Shown here: in pieces, positions 1 through 5,126 of the stretch
Position numbering within the stretch: the stretch's first letter is position 1
Layout: each line of letters starts with the position of its first letter
Assembly (NCBI GenBank): GCA_029858165.1
Contig: JAOUFO010000027.1
Span: 1-12,069 of the forward strand
DNA: 12,069 nt
Direction: 5' to 3'
Origin: Deltaproteobacteria bacterium
Lineage (GTDB): Bacteria > SAR324 > JACQKK01
Made by a program: the position numbers and the translations under genes
Notes under the pieces: model-generated
Databases searched by the model: none
What the model saw: only the letters and a program-made list of their open reading frames with translations
What the model was told of the DNA's origin: nothing

Positions 1-507
1 GCCCGGCCGTACACCGGGGATTCCCCCCAACAGAACTCCCCGGCCTCCCATGTGTTTTTCCAGGGCGTTGGCCCCCACCTGGATGGCCATGCGTCCGGCC
101 ACCTCACTCATGGGAACCAACAGGGGCAGGCTGCCGTCGGCCAGTTGGACGGTTTCGTAGGCCAGGGCGCTCACCCCGCTTTCCAGCAAACCCCGGGTTA
201 AATCCAGGTTGGGGGCCAGATGCAGATAAGTGAACAATATCTTTCCCCGGCGCAATTGCCGGATTTCAATATCCAGGGGCTCCTTGACCTTTAATATAAG
301 GTCGGCCTGATCAAACACCTCCCCGGCTTCTTCCGGGATGCGGGCGCCGGCTTCCCGGTAAGATTCATCTGAGAACCCGGAGCCTTCCCCCGCACCGGAC
401 TGGATCAACACCCGGTGGCCTTTGGCGGCCAGGGCGTGAACCCCTGCCGGGGTCAGGGCCACTCTGTATTCCTGGGGTTTAATTTCCTTGGGGCATCCTA
501 CAATCAT
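1..507 (-). CDS. ald: Alanine dehydrogenase, N-terminal 169 residues (runs off the left edge)
   Basis: Alanine dehydrogenase interconverts L-alanine and pyruvate plus ammonia with NAD(H) in the cytoplasm. The visible part is the N-terminal substrate-binding domain and the beginning of the nucleotide-binding domain. It opens MIVGCPKEIKPQEYRVALTP and carries LKVKEP at about 72-77, FTYLHLAP at 92-99, YETVQ near 120 and PMSEVAGRMA near 133. Arg15, Lys75 and His96 fall at the positions known to be catalytic or substrate-binding in the Mycobacterium tuberculosis enzyme. The close relative PntA (transhydrogenase alpha) shares the fold, but the GGRGVLLGGIPGV stretch at the cut end is typical of Ald. 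The ATG at 507 is preceded by AAGGA a few bases upstream. It is the last gene seen in the minus-strand block, 51 bases after dciA. The C-terminal half lies outside the window. Confidence 0.93.
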   Translation of the reverse strand, partial: MIVGCPKEIKPQEYRVALTPAGVHALAAKGHRVLIQSGAGEGSGFSDESYREAGARIPEEAGEVFDQADLILKVKEPLDIEIRQLRRGKILFTYLHLAPNLDLTRGLLESGVSALAYETVQLADGSLPLLVPMSEVAGRMAIQVGANALEKHMGGRGVLLGGIPGVRPG

Positions 508-558
508 GGGTTCCTTGGCATCAGGGGGTTGAAAATCGGGTTTGGGGGGGTGGCCCGG

Positions 559-1083
559 TCAGTGGGATGGGGGGGGCTGTTTGGTTTTCCGGGCTTTCAT
601 TTTGGTGAAGGCGCGGATGAAGGCCTCCCGCAGAGGGGGATCCTGGATGACCTGGGCCTGCCGGGCCACAACAGGGTCCGGTTCAAAGGAGCCTCGGCGG
701 GCCGCTGCGGATGGCTGACCCGGAGAGTTGTCGGGGTTGGTTTGGGGGGCAGTACCGGGGAGCGGTCCCGTTTTGAATTTCAGGCTGGCGACCTCTTTGG
801 TGCCCAGGAAAGTCCGAATGGAATCCAGGATGTCCGGGGCCATGAACTGAAGGTTGTAGGCCCAACTGGCATCCAGGGACGAAATCCACAACACCTTTTT
901 TTCCAGCTTGCTGGGCTCGGTTTTTCGGGCCAGTTCCTCCCCCACGATCCCGGGCCAGCCGTTTTTAAGGGATTGGAGGACAAGGTGGGCCGTTTTGTCG
1001 TTTTCCCGAAACAATTTTCTGGCCAAGCCCTTGATGTGGGTCGGTCCGACGGAATCCCTGGCGGGTTTGAGGGGTCTGGCCAT
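559..1083 (-). CDS. dciA: DUF721 / DciA-family protein
   Basis: This 174-residue protein matches the DUF721 (DciA) family. Members bind the replicative helicase DnaB and help load it in bacteria that lack DnaC or DnaI. The family domain covers about residues 17-105. It shows W43-PGIVGEELARKTEP, then the strand KKVLWISSLDASWAYNLQFM (residues 62-81) and a strand around LKFKTG. A Pro/Ser/Gly-rich, probably unstructured linker follows (about 106-145), then a basic helix DPPLREAFIRAFTKMKARK and a QPPPSH tail. DciA proteins often have such tails beside a KH-like core. The ATG at 1083 has AGGA upstream (CCAGGACAC-ATG). The gene lies 47 bases after mlaD and 51 before ald, so it is probably co-transcribed with both. 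The family call is firm; the helicase-loading role is inferred from studied members. Confidence 0.85.
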   Translation of the reverse strand: MARPLKPARDSVGPTHIKGLARKLFRENDKTAHLVLQSLKNGWPGIVGEELARKTEPSKLEKKVLWISSLDASWAYNLQFMAPDILDSIRTFLGTKEVASLKFKTGPLPGTAPQTNPDNSPGQPSAAARRGSFEPDPVVARQAQVIQDPPLREAFIRAFTKMKARKTKQPPPSH

Positions 1084-1130
1084 GTGTCCTGGTTGATTTT
1101 TAGGGGCGGCAATTGGCGGGTATAAAAAGG

Positions 1131-2417
1131 TTACGGCCCGGATATGGTGGACAGCGGCAGGGAGCCGAACAGGGGCCTTAGGCTGTCCTCATTGAAGTTG
1201 ATTCCCACCCCGAAGAAGGCATCCCGCAGTTTGGGATTGGTGCTGGCAAAATCATCCGCCCCCATCACCAGAAAGGCCCCGGAATAAAACCGCCACAGGC
1301 CCGACAATTTGGCGTGGGGGCCAAACTCCCCTCCCAGATCCCACACATCCAAACCGATGCTGTATTTATCCGCCCGGCCAAAATACTGGTTTACCCCCAT
1401 CCCGAAATGGTTTTCTATCAGCCCGCCCTGGACCAGGGTGTCAAAATAGCGTTGTCCGATCAGCAAAGACCACTGCATTTGCTGGCTGGTGACCGTTTCT
1501 TTGGTTTCCAATGCGGCCCCCCCGCCGGTTGTAGTGGATATTGTGCGGGAGGAAACCTTGCCTCGGGGGTTATCCACCAATTCCACCATATAGAATCTTT
1601 CCTTCAAGGGTTGCAGTTTAAAGGACAGGTAAGACTTATAGGTTTGCTGCTGATTCAGTCTTTCAGCCCGCAGGCCGATATCCAGTTTCAATCGGGTGAC
1701 ATCACTTAAATAGGAATTGATGCCCATCAGGGCATTGTTCAACTCCTCCACGGTGGTTTCATCGTTGACCAGTTTTCCCAGGGAGCCTTCACCCTTGTCT
1801 ATTTTTCCGGTGATGGAATCCAGATTTCCCAGGGTGGAATCCAGCCGTTTGAAACTGGAATCCAGGCTGTCTTTGTTATCGCTTAAAATGGAACGCAGGT
1901 CCTGGGTGATGTGGGGGCCGTCTTTCGCCAGGGATTCGGTGAAGGTGGCCAAATGGCCCAGGATTCCCTTCAGTTCTTTGAGAATATCGTTGGCGTTGCC
2001 CACCATGGAATCCAGGTCGCTCCCGGATTCGGTGCGGGAAATCATCCCTCCATCCGATAAGGGGGCCTGGGAGGAGGTGCCGGGATTGACGTCTATGTAT
2101 TTATCCCCCAGGATGCCGATGGATTTGAGGGAGGCCATGGTGTCGGCGTAGAGTTTGTAGCGGTTGTTGATGGCCAGTTCCACTTTGGCTTTGCCGTCTT
2201 CCAGGTCTATGGCCGAAACCTCCCCTATTTTGATTCCCGCCACCTGCGCCGGGGACCCCACCAGCAAACCGGAGGCGTTGTCCATCTGAATGGTTACCTT
2301 GTAGGTATCGCCGGATCCGGGCCTCCAGCCGGTTACCGCCACGGAGCCCATCACAATGGACCCGATCCCGGCCAGGACCAGCAACCCTACTCTGATTTCT
2401 GTGGAAAGATTCTTCAT
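1131..2417 (-). CDS. mlaD: MlaD-type MCE-domain protein with long C-terminal beta-rich extension
   Basis: This is a periplasmic substrate-binding component of an MCE lipid transporter, anchored in the inner membrane. Residues 8-30 form one membrane anchor (VGLLVLAGIGSIVMGSVAV). The MCE domain spans about 38-115, with GSPAQVAGIKIGEV (54-67) and SIGILGDKYIDVNPG (99-113), both family hallmarks. Residues 130-245 are predicted helical and polar-repetitive, including GEGSLGKLVND, a phrase common in long MCE proteins. Residues 257-428 are unlike E. coli MlaD (183 residues). They alternate polar and hydrophobic residues in short segments with aromatic caps and end GVGINFNEDSLRPLF, which resembles beta-barrel strands. 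The ATG at 2417 lies 29 bases after mlaE, with no strong ribosome site visible. It most likely forms a ring and passes lipid to or from MlaE. The symbol is given by family; the tail's role is inferred. Confidence 0.88.
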   Translation of the reverse strand: MKNLSTEIRVGLLVLAGIGSIVMGSVAVTGWRPGSGDTYKVTIQMDNASGLLVGSPAQVAGIKIGEVSAIDLEDGKAKVELAINNRYKLYADTMASLKSIGILGDKYIDVNPGTSSQAPLSDGGMISRTESGSDLDSMVGNANDILKELKGILGHLATFTESLAKDGPHITQDLRSILSDNKDSLDSSFKRLDSTLGNLDSITGKIDKGEGSLGKLVNDETTVEELNNALMGINSYLSDVTRLKLDIGLRAERLNQQQTYKSYLSFKLQPLKERFYMVELVDNPRGKVSSRTISTTTGGGAALETKETVTSQQMQWSLLIGQRYFDTLVQGGLIENHFGMGVNQYFGRADKYSIGLDVWDLGGEFGPHAKLSGLWRFYSGAFLVMGADDFASTNPKLRDAFFGVGINFNEDSLRPLFGSLPLSTISGP

Positions 2418-2446
2418 GAAACCGTTGGATTCCCGCTGAGGGAGAT

Positions 2447-3265
2447 TTAAGACTGCCAGAACACCGTGATCAGATAATCGGAAAACAAAATCAAAATTGC
2501 GGCCATCACCACCGCCTCGGTGGTGGCCCGTCCCACCCCTTCGGCTCCCCCGGAGGTGTTATACCCCTTGTAGGCGCCCACCAGGGTGAGAATGGTGCCG
2601 AATACCGCCCCTTTGACCGTACCCTGCATGATATCGCTGAATTTGAGAAAATCGTACACTTTGGCCATAAAAATACCGGAATCCACTCCCAACAGCCAGA
2701 CCCCCACCCCATACCCCCCCATGACTCCGGTGATGTCGGATATGGCGGTCAGCAGCGGCACCATGATAAACCCGGCCAGAATCCGGGGGGTGACCAAATA
2801 CTGGACCGGGTTTACCGCCAGGGCTTGCAGGGCGTCTATCTGTTCTGTCACCCGCATGGTGCCAAGCTCTGCCGCCACGGCGGACCCGGCCCTGGCGTTT
2901 ACCATTAAAGCGGTCAGCACCGGCCCCAATTCCCGCACCATGGCCACCGCCACCAGCCCTCCCACGATGGACTCCGACCCGAAATCTTTTAAAGACCGGT
3001 AGCTTTGGAAGGTCATGACCATTCCGGTAAAGATGCCGGTCAGCAGGGTAACCCCCAAGGATTTGTTGCCGATGAATTCCATTTGCTTGACCAGCAGATG
3101 AAGCCGGAAGGGAGGCCGGAAGGCCAGCCGGACGGCATCCACAAACAGCAAAGTCCCTCTGCCGGTGCCCTCCACGGCGGTGAGGGTGATCCTGCCCAGG
3201 TGTTCCACCTGCCCCTTGATCCCCAGGGGGAGGGTGGTGGATAAATGTTGTTTCACTTTTTGCAC
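2447..3265 (-). CDS. mlaE: MlaE-family ABC lipid transporter permease
   Basis: This is the inner-membrane permease of an MCE-type phospholipid transport system, 272 residues, near the usual family length. An amphipathic N-terminal part (about 1-60) leads into hydrophobic segments near 71-86, 100-122, 162-194, 217-234 and 249-269. The family signature is complete: RELGPVLTALMVNARAGSAV (111-130), AAELGTMRVTEQIDAL (131-146), VNPVQYLVTPR (151-161) and SGGAEGVGRATTEAVV near 238-253. Translation starts at GTG 3265 (reads QKVKQHL after the start), with a modest GGGGT upstream; no ATG lies near. It is the first gene of the minus-strand block and directly precedes mlaD. The partner ATPase MlaF, which powers such permeases, is not encoded beside it in this window. 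Confidence 0.93.
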   Translation of the reverse strand: MQKVKQHLSTTLPLGIKGQVEHLGRITLTAVEGTGRGTLLFVDAVRLAFRPPFRLHLLVKQMEFIGNKSLGVTLLTGIFTGMVMTFQSYRSLKDFGSESIVGGLVAVAMVRELGPVLTALMVNARAGSAVAAELGTMRVTEQIDALQALAVNPVQYLVTPRILAGFIMVPLLTAISDITGVMGGYGVGVWLLGVDSGIFMAKVYDFLKFSDIMQGTVKGAVFGTILTLVGAYKGYNTSGGAEGVGRATTEAVVMAAILILFSDYLITVFWQS

Positions 3266-3345
3266 TGGATGACCCCAAAGCCGATTTGGCGGATGTTGCG
3301 TAACCCCGAAACCGGAAGCCCTTGGGGGCTCCGGGAAAGTTGGGC

Positions 3346-3390
3346 TTTATTTCAAATAAAATACTAGCAAAAAGAAGCCCTTTTAAAAGG
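3346..3390 (-). promoter_or_regulatory. Candidate mlaE promoter with two flanking palindromes
   Basis: Read on the minus strand, TGC-TAGTAT (3369-3361) is an extended -10 element. There is no good -35, which extended -10 promoters can do without. The -35 zone holds the 12-base perfect palindrome CCTTTTAAAAGG (3379-3390). The expected start site falls inside TTTATTT-C-AAATAAA (3346-3360), 7-base arms around one centre base. That placement is what a repressor operator would look like. The transcript would have an 80-90 base leader before the mlaE GTG. No regulator family can be named from these sites. Confidence 0.35.
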
Positions 3391-3549
3391 TGAAAGGTGG
3401 AAATACCTTGGAAAATATGGCCAAACCCGGTTTGGCGGGGGGTGGGGACAATGGATTCCTCCCTGTGTTCCATTCCTTTAAGACAATCCGGGGTGCGGGC
3501 TGGGGGGAAACTCCGGAATTTCTGGCGAGGGCCGGTGGATTTTTCCCTG
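3391..3549. other. Non-coding stretch between mla promoter and A-tracts, with hairpins and G-runs
   Basis: No gene is supported here. Two inverted repeats are visible: GCCAAAC-CCG-GTTTGGC (3420-3436, 7-bp arms) and AATGGA/TCCATT (3450-3455 with 3469-3474). The plus strand has clusters of G-runs at 3437-3447 and 3490-3507. None is followed by a T-run, so no intrinsic terminator is called. Confidence 0.4.
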
Positions 3550-3618
3550 AAAAAAAAATGGAAAGAATATGGAAAAAAAAGAAAAATCCACACCAAAACC
3601 GTTGCAATTTCTAAAAAA
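3550..3618. promoter_or_regulatory. Spaced A-tracts, probable bent DNA or UP-like element
   Basis: A-tracts lie at 3550-3558, 3573-3580, 3595-3598 and 3613-3618, with a shorter one at 3582-3586. The four main tract centres are about 19-22 bases apart, close to two helical turns, so intrinsic curvature is likely. A TTGCAA hexamer (3602-3607) with CAAGAT 17 bases later (3625-3630) is a poor promoter match. The block could act as an upstream activating region for a start site just downstream. The direction of action is not certain. Confidence 0.35.
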
Positions 3619-3641
3619 CCAAAGCAAGATAGCTAATTGTT

Positions 3642-3700
3642 GGTTGAACCCAACCGGAAAAAGCCCTGTTCAGGGGCCGAATCCCAGGGTTGACCCCAAC
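3642..3700 (+). repeat. Two near-identical hairpin-forming motifs, 46 bases apart
   Basis: GGTTGAACCCAAC (3642-3654) and GGTTGACCCCAAC (3688-3700) match at 12 of 13 positions. Each can fold as GTTG/CAAC around a four-base loop; the first copy gains one more pair (GGTTG/CAACC, 3642-3655). Between them lies CCCTG-TT-CAGGG (3665-3676), another small inverted repeat. This looks like RNA structure or a paired binding site upstream of rpsL. Confidence 0.4.
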
Positions 3701-3718
3701 ACGATTTCCAGCAAGAAA

Positions 3719-3777
3719 GCCCATAGGTTCCTACGCAGGCCTGTCGGGGGGCCATCCCCCGACACGGAACGCCTGGG
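3719..3777 (+). other. Strong two-tier hairpin, candidate structured leader or small RNA
   Basis: The core is a perfect 9-bp stem, TGTCGGGGG (3742-3750) with CCCCCGACA (3756-3764), around the five-base loop GCCAT. Outside it GTTCC (3727-3731) pairs with GGAAC (3766-3770), and CCCA with TGGG pairs further out (3719-3722 with 3774-3777). CAGGC/GCCTG (3736-3740 with 3771-3775) is a competing helix. Farther out GCCCTG (3663-3668) can pair with CAGGGC (3800-3805). No T-run follows on either strand, so it is not an intrinsic terminator. No known riboswitch, tmRNA, SRP RNA or RNase P signature was recognised. The strand is assumed from the rpsL direction; the fold exists on both. Confidence 0.4.
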
Positions 3778-3841
3778 ACAAGTGAGAAGCAAGGAAAACC
3801 AGGGCGCACAACAACAGGATTTCCCCCCATTTAGAAGACCT

Positions 3842-3873
3842 TTGAAAAAAAAGGTTGCTTTGGGATATATCCC
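3842..3873 (+). promoter_or_regulatory. Candidate promoter of the ribosomal block, overlapping a 12-base palindrome
   Basis: TTGAAA (3842-3847, five of six consensus bases) is followed 18 bases later by TATATC (3866-3871, four of six). This would start transcription near 3878, leaving a leader of about 190 bases before rpsL. The -10 sits within the perfect palindrome GGGATATATCCC (3862-3873), so a protein bound there would block it. Another start farther upstream, near the A-tracts, is possible. Confidence 0.35.
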
Positions 3874-3890
3874 CTGGTAAACATTGTAAT

Positions 3891-3915
3891 TCAAATTTGA
3901 CGTCAAATTTTGACG
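3891..3915. promoter_or_regulatory. 18-base perfect palindrome in a tandem repeat, probable operator
   Basis: AAATTTGACGTCAAATTT (3893-3910) is a perfect palindrome with 9-base half-sites. It is embedded in a head-to-tail repeat, TCAAATTTGACG (3891-3902) followed directly by TCAAATTTTGACG (3903-3915). Each copy contains TTGACG, a near -35 hexamer, but no convincing -10 follows at the right distance. Its centre lies 34 bases from the centre of the palindrome at 3862-3873. It probably binds a dimeric regulator just downstream of the predicted start; the regulator is unknown. Confidence 0.5.
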
Positions 3916-3962
3916 GAGTTCATCCAAAAACAGCAAGGATGAGCAGAGAAGGCGGCTTATAC

Positions 3963-4038
3963 GGCCGACTTTTCGGCCAAAAGCCGTCGGTTAGCCGGGC
4001 TAAGCGGCTAAAGCAAAAAATTCATGCGGTGAGCCGCA
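3963..4038 (+). promoter_or_regulatory. Competing hairpins in the rpsL leader
   Basis: Several mutually exclusive stems are visible in the 110 bases before rpsL. GGCCGA-CTTT-TCGGCC (3963-3978) competes with CCGAC/GTCGG (3965-3969 with 3986-3990), which has an inner TTTT/AAAA helix. TTAGCC (3991-3996) can pair with either of two GGCTAA copies (3998-4003, 4006-4011). TGCGG-TGAG-CCGCA (4025-4038) lies 31 bases before the rpsL ATG. The arrangement suits a leader that switches folds, for example autogenous control by a ribosomal protein. No T-run is present for a terminator. Confidence 0.4.
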
Positions 4039-4069
4039 AGACAGATATTCAAACACAGGATTTACCTCA

Positions 4070-4438
4070 ATGCCCACATTGAACCAGCTGGTCCGCAAAG
4101 GGCGGTCAGTCAAGGCCAGAAAAAGCAAATCGCCCGCCCTGCAATCCTGCCCTCAGCGGCGCGGGGTGTGTGTTCGGGTGTATACCACCACCCCCAAAAA
4201 GCCCAACTCGGCTTTGCGGAAGGTGGCTCGCGTGCGGTTGACAAACGGCTTTGAGGTGACCAGTTACATTCCGGGCATCGGCCACAATTTGCAGGAGCAC
4301 TCTGTGGTGCTGATTCGCGGCGGGAGGGTGAAGGACTTGCCCGGTGTGCGTTACCACACCATCCGGGGAACCCTGGACGCATCGCCCACAGCCAACCGGA
4401 AAAAAAGCCGTTCCAAATATGGAACCAAGCGGGGTTGA
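4070..4438 (+). CDS. rpsL: 30S ribosomal protein S12
   Basis: S12 sits at the decoding centre of the 30S subunit and monitors codon-anticodon pairing. The 122-residue protein begins MPTLNQLVRKGR and contains the invariant VYTTTPKKPNSALRKVARVR (residues 37-56) and LIRGGRVKDLPGVRYH near 81-96. Lys43 (Lys42 in E. coli numbering without Met) is wild type, so nothing here suggests the common streptomycin-resistance change. The Asp of RVKDLPG, which is methylthiolated in many bacteria, is present. An ACAGGA ribosome site ends nine bases before the ATG. It is the first gene of the ribosomal block, and rpsG follows after 31 bases. The long structured region upstream probably controls the operon. Confidence 0.98.
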   Translation: MPTLNQLVRKGRSVKARKSKSPALQSCPQRRGVCVRVYTTTPKKPNSALRKVARVRLTNGFEVTSYIPGIGHNLQEHSVVLIRGGRVKDLPGVRYHTIRGTLDASPTANRKKSRSKYGTKRG

Positions 4439-4469
4439 TGCCCCAACACCTTTAAAACTTGCAAGAGTT

Positions 4470-4943
4470 ATGTCCAGAAGACGCAAAGCAGTGATCCGGA
4501 AGATTTTACCGGACCCCAGGCACAACGATTACCTGATTGCCAAATTCATCAACACTTTGATGTTTGACGGCAAGAAAAGTGTGGCCCGGTCCATTTTATA
4601 CACCGCCATGGATGCCATCGGCGAAAAAGAAACGGAAGCCACCCCTTTGGAAGTGGTGCGGGGCGCCGTGGAAAAAGTGAAGCCTGCGCTGGAGGTGAAA
4701 TCCCGGAGGGTCGGCGGCTCCACCTATCAGGTGCCGGTAGAGGTCCGACCCGAGCGGCGGCAGAGTCTGGCCATCCGATGGATTATCAACGGCGCCAACA
4801 CCCGCTCCGGAAAAACCATGGAATCCAAACTGGCCGCCGAATTATTGGATGCCTACCATGGGCGCGGCGGCGCCATCCGCAAAAAAGAGGATGTGCACAA
4901 AATGGCGGATGCCAACCGGGCTTTTGCCCATTTCCGCTGGTAG
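4470..4943 (+). CDS. rpsG: 30S ribosomal protein S7
   Basis: S7 is the primary 16S rRNA-binding protein that starts assembly of the 30S head and lines the exit-site region. The 157-residue protein starts MSRRRKAVIRKILPDPR and carries NTLMFDGKKSVA, GGSTYQVPVEVRPERRQ and the C-terminal MADANRAFAHFRW, close to the usual bacterial length of about 156. The frame is open farther upstream to 4344 inside rpsL, but the ATG at 4470 is chosen because the family always begins MSRR and because AAGAG lies just before it. In enteric bacteria S7 represses its own operon by binding the rpsL-rpsG spacer. Here that spacer is only 31 bases with no obvious structure, so control, if any, probably acts elsewhere. 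Confidence 0.97.
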   Translation: MSRRRKAVIRKILPDPRHNDYLIAKFINTLMFDGKKSVARSILYTAMDAIGEKETEATPLEVVRGAVEKVKPALEVKSRRVGGSTYQVPVEVRPERRQSLAIRWIINGANTRSGKTMESKLAAELLDAYHGRGGAIRKKEDVHKMADANRAFAHFRW

Positions 4944-4953
4944 GCGGAAGCCT
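4942..4953 (+). other. Tetraloop hairpin at the end of rpsG
   Basis: AGGC-GGAA-GCCT forms a short stem with a GNRA-type loop and overlaps the rpsG stop codon. The rest of the 183-base spacer to fusA (4944-5126) holds a weak promoter-like pair, TTGCAG (5025-5030) and GATACA (5048-5053) 17 bases apart, but nothing else convincing. Confidence 0.3.
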
Positions 4954-5126
4954 CCTGCGGGTGCCGGGTGAAACCTTCACGCCCCTCTTTCCCCGGAAGA
5001 TGGAAAAAAATTACCGGAGCGGGCTTGCAGGCACTTTGAACTTTTTTGATACAAAGCAGCAACCACCAGTGAACAGGTTTTTTTAAAGACCGATACGTTT
5101 TTCAATCCAGGAGTGAGCAAAAGCCA

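Noticed and set aside
415..1125. 236-codon plus-strand frame opposite dciA and the ald start
   Set aside because: Gly/Phe-rich product complementary to two recognised genes; no family match seen.
2559..3596. 345-codon minus-strand frame overlapping mlaE in another frame
   Set aside because: mlaE has full family signatures in its own frame; this one is Arg/Gly/His-rich over the shared part and begins in the non-coding region.
3742..3764. GC-rich hairpin as an intrinsic terminator
   Set aside because: No T-run follows the stem on either strand, so it was kept only as an RNA structure candidate.
3640..3840. 6S RNA, SRP RNA, tmRNA, RNase P RNA or a known riboswitch
   Set aside because: None of the sequence landmarks I know for these RNAs was found on either strand; only the general rod shape is suggestive.
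4344..4469. N-terminal extension of S7 starting inside rpsL
   Set aside because: The frame is open, but S7 proteins begin at MSRR and the added 42 residues lie in the rpsL coding sequence and have no family match.
5025..5053. Internal promoter before fusA (TTGCAG, 17 bases, GATACA)
   Set aside because: Only three of six consensus bases in each box; mentioned within the spacer note but not called.
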